Position numbers and translations under genes: made by a program. From PLA3 sp964592235 (GTDB lineage: Bacteria; Planctomycetota; Phycisphaerae; UBA1845; UTPLA1), in assembly GCA_964592235.1 (NCBI GenBank), contig CAZQCF010000010.1, positions 1 through 64,000 of the forward strand: DNA of 64,000 bases, written 5' to 3'. The notes beneath the pieces are model-generated. The model did not search any database and was not told the origin of the DNA. It saw nothing but the letters and a program-made list of their open reading frames with translations. Each line of letters opens with the position of its first letter. Position 1 is the first letter of the stretch. Below, piece after piece: positions 34,462-45,753 of the stretch.

Positions 34462-34566
34462 TCGTATGATGCACAAGAATCAATAAGTGCAGGGCCGGCT
34501 ATTGGCCGATCCGACCCAGGCTGGTAGCCAGTGCCCCACAAGTTACAAAGGTTTGTTCGGTTCTAC
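34462..34566 (-). repeat. Dispersed palindromic repeat, copy B
   Basis: In reverse orientation this stretch matches 19494-19596. It starts GTAGAACCGAACAAACCT, contains two short palindromes (CTGGCTACCAG and CGGCCAATAGCCGG), and ends TTGATTCTTGTGCATC. The ends are more conserved than the core, and substitutions in the core arms tend to keep the palindromes. It lies between the FliN-like gene and the UDP-xylose synthase gene. Confidence 0.75.
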
Positions 34567-34640
34567 AATAACGGGATCGTCGCGGGCGTGCCGTGCAGCG
34601 CGGCACCTGTCGATCACCGTGAGGCAATGAGTCGATTCGC

Positions 34641-35588
34641 ATGCAAATCCTCATCACCGGGGCGGCTGGATTCATCGGCTTTCACCTTTCACGCCGCTTC
34701 GCGCTCGCGGGGCACCGCGTCCTCGGCGTCGACAACCTGGTGACTGGCAGCGATGCAAACGTGCGAGCGCTTCAAGCCCTGCCCGGATTTGAGTTCATCC
34801 GCCACGATATCGAGCAGCCGCTAAACCTGCCCGGCCCCATCGATCGCGTCTTCAATTTCGCCTGCCCGGCCAGTCCGGCCGATTTCGACACGAAGGCCAT
34901 CGAGATCATGCTCACGTGCAGCATCGGCGTGAAGAATCTTCTCGATCTCGCCTGCGCCAAGAACGCGCTCTTTCTCCAGGCATCGACCAGCGAGTGCTAT
35001 GGCGACCCGCCCCCGGAGCACCACCCGCAGAAAGAAACTTATCGCGGCAACGTCAATACGCTCGGGCCGCGCGCCCCCTACGACGAGGGCAAGCGCTTCG
35101 CCGAAGCCATGACCATGACCTATCACCGCCAGTACGGCCTGCACACGCGCATCGTGCGGATCTTCAACACCTACGGGCCGCACATGCGCGCCGACGACGG
35201 CCGCGCCCTGCCGAACTTCATCTCCCAGGCGCTGTCCGGCAAACCCCTGACGATCCACGGCGACGGCTCCCAGACGCGTTCGTTCTGCTACGTCGATGAT
35301 CTCGTGGAGGCGATCTGTCGCACGGCGGACAGTGACGTGATCGACCCGATCAACATCGGGAACGATTCAGAGATCACGATCAAGGAGGCGGCGCAGGCCG
35401 TGATTGAGTTGAGCGGCAGCAAAAGCCCGCTGATCTTCACGGATCGGCCCGTCAACGACCCGGAGCGCCGCCGGCCCGACTTGAGCCGCGCGCGCGAGGC
35501 GCTGGGCTGGCAGCCGACGATGCCCTGGCGCGAGGGCTTCAAACATACTATTGACTACTTTCGCTCGATCATGCCGACAGGCGGTTGA
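34641..35588 (+). CDS. UDP-glucuronate decarboxylase (UDP-xylose synthase)
   Basis: The 315-residue enzyme is an extended short-chain dehydrogenase that converts UDP-glucuronate to UDP-xylose. The NAD motif GAAGFIGFHL lies at the N-terminus. The active-site region has STSECYGDP with APYDEGKRFAEA, the YxxxK pair that in UXS enzymes reads YDEGKR. RIFNTYGPHMRADDGRALPNFISQALSG is also typical of UXS. UDP-xylose would feed surface polysaccharide synthesis. The last 34 bases overlap the 3' end of the oxidoreductase gene on the other strand. Confidence 0.9.
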   Translation: MQILITGAAGFIGFHLSRRFALAGHRVLGVDNLVTGSDANVRALQALPGFEFIRHDIEQPLNLPGPIDRVFNFACPASPADFDTKAIEIMLTCSIGVKNLLDLACAKNALFLQASTSECYGDPPPEHHPQKETYRGNVNTLGPRAPYDEGKRFAEAMTMTYHRQYGLHTRIVRIFNTYGPHMRADDGRALPNFISQALSGKPLTIHGDGSQTRSFCYVDDLVEAICRTADSDVIDPINIGNDSEITIKEAAQAVIELSGSKSPLIFTDRPVNDPERRRPDLSRAREALGWQPTMPWREGFKHTIDYFRSIMPTGG

Positions 35589-38566
35589 GCGTCGATCTGC
35601 TCCGCAATCATCTCGATCAGATGAACGGGCCGGTGGTCCGTGTGATGCGCGATCTGCTCGCGGCAAGAAAAGCCCGAGACCGCCACCCGCGCCACGCCGC
35701 GCGCCCGCACCGCCGGGAACAAGCGCTGCTCGCCGATCGCGCGGGCGACGTCGTAGTGCTCGACCTCGTGGCCGAACGATCCGGCCATGCCGCAACAGCC
35801 GCTGGGAATCTCCGCTGCATCGCAGACCGCGCCGAGCGCCGCCATCGCATCGGCCGAGCCGGGCATCGCCTTCTGGTGGCAGTGCGCGTGATACAGGACG
35901 CGCCGTCGCCCGTGCAAGGTAAGCCGACGTAATGCGTCCGTGTGCGCTGCCAGAAATGACTCGATCATCATGGCCTGTCGCGCCACCTGACGTGCCTCGT
36001 TTGAGCGCACGAGCTGCGGCACTTCGTCGTTGAACGTCAGAATGCAGCTTGGCTCGGTCCCGACAATCGGCACGTCCGCTTCGGCAAATGGCGCGAGCAG
36101 GGCGATGTTGCGCTCCGCAAGCTGCGCCGCTTCGTGCAGCAGCCCCTTGCTGATCGCCGGCCGCCCGCAGCAGACGTTTTCGATGACATGAACGCGGCAG
36201 CCCAGCGCTTCCAGCACGCACACCGCCGCGATGCCGACCTGCGGGGCGTAGCAATTCGTCCACGTATCGACGAAGTAGACCACTTCACCGCCCTTCTCGC
36301 TGCCTCCATTGGGCGCGCCAGCAGGGAAGCTGCTTCGCGATGCCCGCCGCCACCAGGCGCGAAACGTCTGCTTCGCAAGCCTTGGCGGCGCAATACGCCG
36401 ATCCAGGCCAATCAACCGCTCCATCGCCGCACGCGTCCATCGCGATTGCATCATGGCGTTGGCCACGCCGGGCGCGAAGCGCATCCATTTCGCCAGAGCC
36501 GGCATCGACGCCACGACCCGGCTGCGCCACGGCACACCGACTTTCTCATTTCGCCGGCAGAGCCATTCGGCTTTGAGCTTCGCCATGTCGACGCCTGTCG
36601 GACATTCCGTCTTGCACGCCTTGCACGAAAGACACAAGTCCATCACCTCGTCCAGCGCGGGGTCGTCCAGCCCATGCAGCAATCCATGATCGCCCAGCGC
36701 CAGCCGCAACGCATTGGCCCGGCCGCGCGTCGTGTCGCGCTCGTCGCCGGTCGCCATGTACGACGGGCACATCGTGCCGACCAGGCGCGAGCGACACTGA
36801 CCGACGCCGCTGCACATCTCGACGAGCCCCGCCATGCCGCCATACGCCGAGAAGTCCAGCACGGTCAATTCAGCCGGCGCGCGCGCAGCGGACTCGCGCG
36901 CGGGTTGAGCCGCGCTGCTTCGGAGGGGCTCGTCATCAGCCGGCCGCCAGCGCAGATTGTCCGCCATTCCCAGCGGCGAAACGATTTTTCCGGGATTGAA
37001 AATGTTGTGCGGATCGAACGCCGCCTTGACCCGCGCGAACGCGCCGACCAGCGCCGGACCGAACATCCGCTCCAGCCAGCAGCTTCGCACCAGTCCGTCG
37101 CCGTGCTCCCCCGTGAATGCGCCGCCGAACTCCAGCGTCAGCGCGCTGATCCGATCGGCCACGCGAACCATGCGCCGCACGTCGGACAACCGACGCAGGT
37201 TGAGCACGGGCTTGACGTGCAGACAGCCGACGCTGGCGTGCGCGTAGTAGCTGCACTCGTCGACGCCTTCTTCGTTGAGAACCGCCATGAACCGCGCGAT
37301 GAAGTCCCGCAGTCGTGCCGGATCGACGGCACAATCGTCCACAAAATCGTACGGCTGCCGTTCGCCGGGCCGCGACATCAGCAGCCCCAGCCCCGCTTTG
37401 CGAAGATTCCACACGCCCGTCTGCTGCGCCACGTCGGTGACGACCGGCCACGCGTAGCCCATGCCACGCTGACAAAGATCGGCCGCAACGTGCTGCAGGC
37501 GCTCGTTCAGGCGCGCCGGCGATTCGTCGTACAATTCGATCACCAGAATGCCGCACGGATCGCCCTCGATCAGTCGATCGCGCGCCGCGCCGTGCCTGCT
37601 CTCCCTCGCGGCGTCGAGGATCAGCTTGTCGATCAATTCGACCGCCGCCGGGCTGTGCGCGAGACAAGCCGGCGTCGCTGCCAGGGCATCCAGCAAATCA
37701 GCAAAATGCGCGACCACCAAGCCCCGGCACGCCGGCAACGGGGTCAGCTTCAGCACGGCCGCCGTCACCACTGCCAGCGTCCCCTCGCTGCCGCAGAGGA
37801 TCGTCTCGACGTTGACTGCCCCCCCGTCGGCTCGCACGCGATCCAGCGCGTAGCCCCCGTTGCGACGCATCACCTTCGGGAACCGCTCGGCAATTTCTGA
37901 TTCGAACTCGCTTGCGATGCCGGCCAGCGCCTGCTCCACGTCGCCCGCCAGTTGCGACGGGCGAATCGGCCCGCGCGCCCGCGCCAACTCCGCCAGCGCC
38001 GCGCCTTCGCCCCACCGCGCCACCGATCCATCAGACAACACCACCTCCAGCGCGAGCACATGATCCACCGTGCGGCCGACCAGCACCGAATGCGCCCCGC
38101 AGGAATTGTTCGCGATCATTCCGCCAAGCGTCGCCCGGCTGCTCGTCGCCACGTCCGGCGCGAAGTGAAGCGCCATCGGCGCCAGCGACGCGTTCAACTC
38201 ATCGAGCACCACGCCCGGCTCAACGACGGCCATCCGCCGATTCGCATCCACCGCGACGATCCGATTCAAGTACCGCGAACAATCAAGCTGGACGCCGATG
38301 TTCACCGCCCCACCAGCCAGGCCCGTCCCCGCGCCGCGCGCGGTGAGCGGCGCGGCGAGCCGCGCGCAGACGCGAACCGTCTCGCAGACATCGTCCACAG
38401 CCCGGGGGAAAACAACGCCCGCCGGAGTCATCTGATAGATGCTCGCGTCGGTCGAATACAGTGCGCGAGAGAGGCGATCGGCCCGCGCCTCGCCCCGGAT
38501 GCGCCCGCGGAGGTCGGCCAGCGCCGCCATGCTTCGGCGCTCGATGGCATCGGCCCCGTCGCTCAT
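35555..38566 (-). CDS. FAD-linked oxidase/iron-sulfur oxidoreductase fusion (GlcD-GlpC type)
   Basis: The 1003-residue protein fuses an FAD-binding domain of the GlcD/D-lactate dehydrogenase type with an iron-sulfur reductase. The FAD part shows GAGTGLAGGAVN near residue 80 and ATLGGMIANNSCGAHSVLVGRT. A 4Fe-4S ferredoxin-like site lies near residue 647 (CLSCKACKTECPTGVD) after a partner Cys group (MCSGVGQC, GTMCPSY). Two CCG domains close the chain (VCCGRPAI near 797, GCCGMAGSFGHE near 924). Such enzymes oxidise D-lactate or other 2-hydroxy acids and pass electrons to quinones. The exact substrate is not readable. Its ATG overlaps the methyltransferase stop by four bases. Confidence 0.92.
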   Translation of the reverse strand: MSDGADAIERRSMAALADLRGRIRGEARADRLSRALYSTDASIYQMTPAGVVFPRAVDDVCETVRVCARLAAPLTARGAGTGLAGGAVNIGVQLDCSRYLNRIVAVDANRRMAVVEPGVVLDELNASLAPMALHFAPDVATSSRATLGGMIANNSCGAHSVLVGRTVDHVLALEVVLSDGSVARWGEGAALAELARARGPIRPSQLAGDVEQALAGIASEFESEIAERFPKVMRRNGGYALDRVRADGGAVNVETILCGSEGTLAVVTAAVLKLTPLPACRGLVVAHFADLLDALAATPACLAHSPAAVELIDKLILDAARESRHGAARDRLIEGDPCGILVIELYDESPARLNERLQHVAADLCQRGMGYAWPVVTDVAQQTGVWNLRKAGLGLLMSRPGERQPYDFVDDCAVDPARLRDFIARFMAVLNEEGVDECSYYAHASVGCLHVKPVLNLRRLSDVRRMVRVADRISALTLEFGGAFTGEHGDGLVRSCWLERMFGPALVGAFARVKAAFDPHNIFNPGKIVSPLGMADNLRWRPADDEPLRSSAAQPARESAARAPAELTVLDFSAYGGMAGLVEMCSGVGQCRSRLVGTMCPSYMATGDERDTTRGRANALRLALGDHGLLHGLDDPALDEVMDLCLSCKACKTECPTGVDMAKLKAEWLCRRNEKVGVPWRSRVVASMPALAKWMRFAPGVANAMMQSRWTRAAMERLIGLDRRIAPPRLAKQTFRAWWRRASRSSFPAGAPNGGSEKGGEVVYFVDTWTNCYAPQVGIAAVCVLEALGCRVHVIENVCCGRPAISKGLLHEAAQLAERNIALLAPFAEADVPIVGTEPSCILTFNDEVPQLVRSNEARQVARQAMMIESFLAAHTDALRRLTLHGRRRVLYHAHCHQKAMPGSADAMAALGAVCDAAEIPSGCCGMAGSFGHEVEHYDVARAIGEQRLFPAVRARGVARVAVSGFSCREQIAHHTDHRPVHLIEMIAEQIDAQPPVGMIERK

Positions 38567-39483
38567 CGGTCGGCCTCTGCGATGATCTCATCGGAGCGTG
38601 ACCCGCGACCGTGAAGCGCGGACATCCAGCTCGCAATCAGTCGCGATTGCGCGATCCGTTCGTTCAGCCGGCTTCCGCGCTGCGCTCGGAGCAGCGCGTT
38701 CGCCGAATGCCGCCAGCGCGACGATCGCCGCCGCCAGAAGAGACGCACACGCTGAAACCCGGCGCGATCCAGCAACGCGATCATCGTCTCCGGCGTCAGG
38801 TGCGTGTAGTGACGAGGCAAATCCCATCCCTGCCAGTACGGCCCGAACCGCGCGGCCGCGGCCGACGCAGCGTTATGCTCGGAAACTATGAGCCGCCCGC
38901 TCGGCACGAGCAATTCTCGAACCGCGCGAAGCGTCGCCAGTGGATCGGGCAGACATCCCACGACGCCAAGCATCACGGCGACTTCGAACGGGCCGGTGAG
39001 GTTCGCACCGGGCAGAACGCCCTGCACGACTTCCAGGCCGGCCGATCGCGCGGCCGCCACCGCCGCGGGCGAAGGCTCGACGCCGACGCATTTCCAGCCG
39101 CGGTCGCGCATGCGCGCCAGGTAGCCACCGCTTCCGCAACCGACATCGAGCAGTCGCCGCTCGCCAAACGGCGCAACGCGATCCCACGGATCGCGCAAGC
39201 GTCGGCGGCGGTGCGCCCCGGCGGCGGCGTGCGCCGAATAGGAGCTTGGATAGTGCCGCCGCACTTCGTCAATCGGAGCTGCCGGATGCGTGAAGAGAAG
39301 CGTGCAGGAGGAACACCGGACCACATCCCATTGACCAGGCGTTTCATACACGGTGTCGTGTCCGGTGAACACCGTCGACGTCCCGCTCGCCCCACAAAGC
39401 GGGCATGCGCGGGGAGGATCCGCCGGGTGGATCGTGGAATCCGCCGTGGCAGCCAGCGCGGGCGCGGACGATGTGTGCACCAT
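38563..39483 (-). CDS. SAM-dependent methyltransferase with N-terminal zinc ribbon
   Basis: This 306-residue protein begins with a Cys4 zinc ribbon (ACPLCGASG and CSSCTLLF), followed by a class I methyltransferase domain with the SAM motif LLDVGCGSGGYLARM near residue 110. GVEPSPAAVAAARSAGL is motif II. The pattern fits methyltransferases that modify sugars or polysaccharide intermediates, which often carry such a ribbon. It is the first gene of a two-gene operon with the oxidoreductase (4-base overlap) and is divergent from a polysaccharide deacetylase gene. Confidence 0.85.
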   Translation of the reverse strand: MVHTSSAPALAATADSTIHPADPPRACPLCGASGTSTVFTGHDTVYETPGQWDVVRCSSCTLLFTHPAAPIDEVRRHYPSSYSAHAAAGAHRRRRLRDPWDRVAPFGERRLLDVGCGSGGYLARMRDRGWKCVGVEPSPAAVAAARSAGLEVVQGVLPGANLTGPFEVAVMLGVVGCLPDPLATLRAVRELLVPSGRLIVSEHNAASAAAARFGPYWQGWDLPRHYTHLTPETMIALLDRAGFQRVRLFWRRRSSRWRHSANALLRAQRGSRLNERIAQSRLIASWMSALHGRGSRSDEIIAEADR

Positions 39484-39568
39484 GCGGCGCTATTGTGTCG
39501 CTGGCGGCGGGCGCGGTCTACAATTCGCTTACGATTGAAATCATGGCGCCGGAGAGGGCCGCGGCGCG

Positions 39569-40396
39569 GTGCGAGGAAGGGGCTTCGGTTTGGGCATCGT
39601 TTCTCACTGGATTGAAAAACGCCGACGACGCCTTACGGCCTTTGTCAGGTCGCGGCTGCACAGTCTGCCCGCCCCGACCGAGCCGACCTGCTGCCTTTTC
39701 TGTGATTTCGAGGGGCATTTCGCGGGCGAGGCCGGAGCCGCGTTCGCCGATCAGGGTACGGAACGCCTGCTCTCGTTGCTGGACTCGCTCGGGCTGCGGA
39801 TCACCTTCAACGTCGTCGCCGAGCTTTGCCGCTCGCATCCACATCGCGTCACGCGGATTCGCGATGCCGGCCACGAGATCGCCTGCCACGGCTATCGCCA
39901 CGAACGCCCGCGCGATCTGCCTCGAGCGAACCTCGACAGCGTACTGCATGCCGCACGGGCATGCTTCGACGAACTTGGCGTTCGGCCGATCGGATTCCGT
40001 TCGCCGGAATCAGCCTGGAGTGTGCCCTTGCTCCCAGCTCTGGTACGGAATGATTTCTGCTGGAACGCGGAGCGCGACTCGTCGATGCGGCCCTATCAAA
40101 TCACACACGACTTAATTCGGCTCCCCGTTCGAACCGACGACTGGGATCTCACGGATCGCGCCGTTTCAGGCGACCCGGCGCGCGCGATTCGCCTGCTGCT
40201 GAACAAATGGACCACCCACGCGCAAGCTGGCCCTCACCGGAGCGGGTTGGTGTTGCTCGGCGTGCATGAATGGATCTTCGGTTTGCGACCGGGATATAAC
40301 GCCGCGCTGGGAGACTGGATCGAACAACGCCGGCGCGACGGCTGGCATTTTCAAATGATCGGTGATGTTGCCGAGAGATTGGCACGCACTCGGTAA
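39569..40396 (+). CDS. Polysaccharide deacetylase (NodB-fold)
   Basis: The 275-residue protein has the carbohydrate esterase 4 fold. The metal-binding Asp is in LFCDFEGHF (near residue 46), HEIACHGYRHERP supplies the two His ligands, and GFRSPESAWSVPLL and HEWIFG are further family positions. It would remove N-acetyl groups from a surface polysaccharide. The start is uncertain: GTG at 39569, or TTG at 39590, which has AGGAAGG about eight bases upstream. It diverges from the methyltransferase gene, and a bidirectional terminator follows. Confidence 0.85.
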   Translation: MRGRGFGLGIVSHWIEKRRRRLTAFVRSRLHSLPAPTEPTCCLFCDFEGHFAGEAGAAFADQGTERLLSLLDSLGLRITFNVVAELCRSHPHRVTRIRDAGHEIACHGYRHERPRDLPRANLDSVLHAARACFDELGVRPIGFRSPESAWSVPLLPALVRNDFCWNAERDSSMRPYQITHDLIRLPVRTDDWDLTDRAVSGDPARAIRLLLNKWTTHAQAGPHRSGLVLLGVHEWIFGLRPGYNAALGDWIEQRRRDGWHFQMIGDVAERLARTR

Positions 40397-40401
40397 AAAG
40401 A

Positions 40402-40431
40402 AAACCGGCCCCCGAAATCGGGAGCCGGTTT
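40402..40431 (+). terminator. Bidirectional terminator
   Basis: AAACCGGC pairs with GCCGGTTT around an inner CCCGA/TCGGG helix. A run of A precedes it and T residues follow, so it can serve both the deacetylase gene on the plus strand and the PEP-CTERM gene on the minus strand, whose ends converge here. Confidence 0.85.
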
Positions 40432-40460
40432 GATTGTTCTCTTCAACTATGCAGCAAGTC

Positions 40461-41297
40461 TTACTTGCGGCGGCGGGCGATCAGGCCCATCGCGCCGAGG
40501 CCAAGAAGCGCCAGCGTGGTCGGCTCAGGAACCGGAGTACCCTCGATCTCAATCATGAACGAAGCCGGCGGACTCGGCGGATTGGCCGTACTGAATAGGA
40601 ACGCCGCCTCGGGATTCGGCTGCCCCGTAACATTCGGGTCATGCTGCCAGAATACGTTGGCATTGGCGGACAGCCCACTCGTAATGCGCCAACCGTTGAG
40701 CGCATCACCACTGCTGAATCGCATGCCAAGCAGGAAGGTCTGGAATCCAGCGATCAGCGTACCGTTCATCGGCACATTGGACATGCCGGCAATCGGATTG
40801 ACGCCATCACCGCACGTGACCAACGTCGTCACGGACGCCGCACCATTCGCCGGCAGGTTCACCGTGCAGACGTTGTTGTACGGAATATCGAGCTCCGTAT
40901 CCGGCGGGGTCACGGTTGTCGTCGCGGTCGCCCAATACAAGTCAACCGTTACAGCCGGTGCATTCGCGAGACGGCGAACGCCTACCGTCACGCGGCTGAC
41001 CGAAAGGGCCGTGTTGGCGCCCATGGTGGCGTTGGGCACTGGAATATCATCAAACGCCACACGAAGCGGATCAGCCGGGGTCAACGTGCCAGCCGATGCC
41101 GGGTTATAGCGAAAACCCGTCTCCACCATTCGGCTGTAGACAACCGACGCACCCTCTGGTGTCCCCGTCGCCGGCATGAGCGCGAACGGCGAATTCGCCG
41201 ACTGAATCGTGTCGGGCACAACATCTGCGCCAGCCACGGAAACCATCGCGAATACCGCCACCGCTACGAAGCATTTGCTAACAGTATTGGAAGCCAC
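40461..41297 (-). CDS. PEP-CTERM sorted surface protein
   Basis: The 278-residue protein has a signal peptide (CFVAVAVFAMVSVAGADVV). Its C-terminus carries the PEP-CTERM sorting signal: VPEPTTLALLGLGAMGL followed by Ile-Ala-Arg-Arg-Arg-Lys. It would be processed by an exosortase and placed at the cell surface or in the extracellular matrix; no exosortase gene is in the window. The middle is a beta-rich domain of unknown function with Pro/Thr/Asn-rich loops. The start is a GTG at 41297 behind GGGAGAGG. A promoter with a perfect TTGACA is visible upstream. Confidence 0.9.
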   Translation of the reverse strand: MASNTVSKCFVAVAVFAMVSVAGADVVPDTIQSANSPFALMPATGTPEGASVVYSRMVETGFRYNPASAGTLTPADPLRVAFDDIPVPNATMGANTALSVSRVTVGVRRLANAPAVTVDLYWATATTTVTPPDTELDIPYNNVCTVNLPANGAASVTTLVTCGDGVNPIAGMSNVPMNGTLIAGFQTFLLGMRFSSGDALNGWRITSGLSANANVFWQHDPNVTGQPNPEAAFLFSTANPPSPPASFMIEIEGTPVPEPTTLALLGLGAMGLIARRRK

Positions 41298-41381
41298 GTT
41301 TCCTCTCCCTTGCGCCCCTCGGGCACAAACTCTATTCGTTGTCGGCGAAGCTACAGCTTCCCCGGAGCGAACACTTACTTA

Positions 41382-41410
41382 ATCTAATCGAAACAGACCA
41401 ATTTTGTCAA
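41382..41410 (-). promoter_or_regulatory. Promoter of the PEP-CTERM gene
   Basis: On the minus strand a perfect TTGACA (41410-41405) is followed after 17 bases by TTAGAT (41387-41382). The -10 is weak; a one-base shift to TAGATT also fits. The leader would be about 78 bases. Confidence 0.6.
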
Positions 41411-41492
41411 GATCGAGCGAATGTAAGCACGAGGATTTTTTCAGCGTTATCGCCCGTTCACAGGGCCGCAGCCTTCGAGAGCCACCTTTACA

Positions 41493-43409
41493 CTACCCGG
41501 CCGACTTGACCCATTTCTCTTCGTACAGGCGGGATCGCACAGCATCACCCTTCTCTAAATACAGCACTGACAGGTGTTTACATCCAGCCCGATAATAACT
41601 TACTCCTTCAGGCCCCAGCAGCTTTACACGCCTGGGTTCTCCGACGCGCGCTTCCACCTTCTCAATCCCACGACTGAAACTATCTCCCGCGGCCAGGCGA
41701 TGACCGGCGCGTGCTTCGGTAAAGGCCTGTGCAAAATGGGCGAAGGGGTCATCCGGCTGCGCTGCGACGAGCGACGTGGCGAGGGACTGTGCGGTGGGCA
41801 GGTCATTCAGATCGAGGAGCCGCAAAACCAGGGCGCATTGAATCGAGACATCTTTAGAATCTGGGGCGACCGCTTCGCGCAAGACCTTCAGCGCATCGTC
41901 GGGCCGTCCAAGGCGAACGAGACTGTTGGCCAGATTCATGGTACATCGGGCGTTGCCCGGTAATCGGTGCAGTGCCTGCCGAAAGTGGTCGGCTGCCGCC
42001 AGATCGTTCCCCCTCTGCATGTTGAGCGCGCCCAGATTGTTGTGGGCATTCCATGAAGTCGGATCGATCTGCAACGCTCGCTGCCAGAGCGAATCGGACG
42101 ATCGCCAGAATCCGCATTGTCGCCACGTCAATCCGGCGAGCAGCACGACCCCAATCAGCGGTGCGGCGCGAAGAAAGCCAGGGACCGGCCGATGACTGCT
42201 CCAGCCGATCCAGCCCGCCCCGATCAGAACAGCCAGCGGAATCGTCGCGACATAAGTGTAGCGATCCGCTGCCAGCGCCAGGCTGGACGAGACCAGCCCC
42301 AGTGTTGGCGACACAATGATGGCATATAGAATCAGCGCGACCGCGACGGCCGGCCTGCGCCACATCAGAATCATCGCCCCGAAAGCCAGGAGCAGGACGG
42401 CAGCCATCGCAAAGACAAATCGCGGCGCCATCACATTGAACGGAATCGGCACTTCGTACACCGGTCCGAGGCCAAGAGGCCAGATCGACTTCTCGAGGTA
42501 GAACCAGAGCGCGTAGCAGGATTTCGCCAATCGCTCGATTGGGGGTTGTGGTTCGGAAGAAATGATCCCATACGCTGACTGAAGCTGATACGAATAACGC
42601 CCCAGGACATACGCTACGGCCGCGAATGGAATCTTCTCCACGATACGGACCGCGAGCGCGGCGAATCGGGTTTGCGCTCTGTTTTCCGTTGCCGTCAAAC
42701 GTCGCAACGGGTACGCGTCCAAAACGAGCAGCACCAGCGGCCAGGTCAGCCCCCAGACTTTTGAGAGCATCGAGACGATATAAAAACCCAGCGCGGCCAC
42801 ATACCAAACGGCGCGGTTCTCCCGGTTGGTTGCAAATTGCAAATAGGCGCCGGTGCCGACCAGCAGGAAGAAAAGCGAAACAACGTCCCGCCGCTCCGTG
42901 ATCCAGGCAACGGATTCCACGCGGAGCGGATGAACCGCGAAAATGAGCGCAGCCAAGGCCGCACTTTGCGTCAATCGCTTTCTCATGGCTTGCGAATCGT
43001 GCGTGACAGGATTCGGCGACCCGGGCAACGCCAGTCGCAGGAGGCGCAAGACGAGGTAGAAAAGCACGATGGCGTTTCCCGCATGCCACAGGATGCTCGT
43101 CAAGTGATAACCCAGCGGATTCATTCCCCAGAGGCAGTAATCCAAACCATGCGTCATCCATGTGACGGGTTGGTAATGCGCGAGCACCGCATGCGTAAAC
43201 ATCCACTTCAATTGTGCGACACCCAAGCCCCGATAGCTCGGGTTCTCGGTGAACAGAACGTTGTCATCCCAATTGAGGAATTCGCCGCGCAGGGCAGGCA
43301 GAAACGCCAGCACCGTTACAACGGCGATGCCTATTGCGAACTTCGCGCGCTGGAGTCGCGCACGCCCAGCCACGCCGCCGGAACCGTCGATCGTTTCAGG
43401 AGATGCCAT
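41493..43409 (-). CDS. TMTC-like membrane protein with C-terminal TPR domain
   Basis: This 638-residue protein has an N-terminal block of about 10-12 membrane segments with the motif FLNWDDNVLFTENPSYRGL and HPLRVESVAWITERRDV, characteristic of DUF1736/TMTC-type putative glycosyltransferases of the GT-C class. The C-terminal 200 residues form a TPR array (WNAHNNLGALNMQRGNDLAAADHF, ARCTMNLANSLVRLGRPDDALKVL). Eukaryotic TMTC proteins are O-mannosyltransferases; a role in glycosylating exported proteins here is inference. The Met at 43409 is preferred because GGAG lies nine bases upstream; further in-frame Met codons lie at 43424 and 43454. It is divergent from uvrB. Confidence 0.85.
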   Translation of the reverse strand: MASPETIDGSGGVAGRARLQRAKFAIGIAVVTVLAFLPALRGEFLNWDDNVLFTENPSYRGLGVAQLKWMFTHAVLAHYQPVTWMTHGLDYCLWGMNPLGYHLTSILWHAGNAIVLFYLVLRLLRLALPGSPNPVTHDSQAMRKRLTQSAALAALIFAVHPLRVESVAWITERRDVVSLFFLLVGTGAYLQFATNRENRAVWYVAALGFYIVSMLSKVWGLTWPLVLLVLDAYPLRRLTATENRAQTRFAALAVRIVEKIPFAAVAYVLGRYSYQLQSAYGIISSEPQPPIERLAKSCYALWFYLEKSIWPLGLGPVYEVPIPFNVMAPRFVFAMAAVLLLAFGAMILMWRRPAVAVALILYAIIVSPTLGLVSSSLALAADRYTYVATIPLAVLIGAGWIGWSSHRPVPGFLRAAPLIGVVLLAGLTWRQCGFWRSSDSLWQRALQIDPTSWNAHNNLGALNMQRGNDLAAADHFRQALHRLPGNARCTMNLANSLVRLGRPDDALKVLREAVAPDSKDVSIQCALVLRLLDLNDLPTAQSLATSLVAAQPDDPFAHFAQAFTEARAGHRLAAGDSFSRGIEKVEARVGEPRRVKLLGPEGVSYYRAGCKHLSVLYLEKGDAVRSRLYEEKWVKSAG

Positions 43410-43567
43410 CCCGCACGGCTCCATCGCTCGATCATACAGAGCCAGCCCGCCCACTCAATGCCCGACCATTTCGCCCTCGCGTGGAGACGGTATCCGCGTG
43501 CCTCGCGCGCAGCCTTTGGTCGGGTAAGCTATCATCATGGCGTTGGGTACGCTGCGAGTACGCCTTT

Positions 43568-45556
<1,989 letters not shown>

Positions 45557-45753
45557 GAGCCGAGCCTTCGCCGGTCCATGGGATCTCCGTCGGAATCACA
45601 ACATTAGCGACTCAAAATACTTATAGCTGCCTGCGCGGTAATTCGGGGAGTTTCATTTCTGCGCTTGCAATGCAGCAAAGAGCTTCTAGAATGCCGAGCT
45701 TATTGAGATTGAGTCTCAAGTTCGCCTGGCGTGCCGTACCTGGAGCCACTAGG

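Noticed and set aside
36134..37900. 588-codon plus-strand frame opposite the FAD/iron-sulfur oxidoreductase
   Set aside because: The minus-strand protein has FAD, ferredoxin and CCG motifs in the right order; the plus-strand frame has none.
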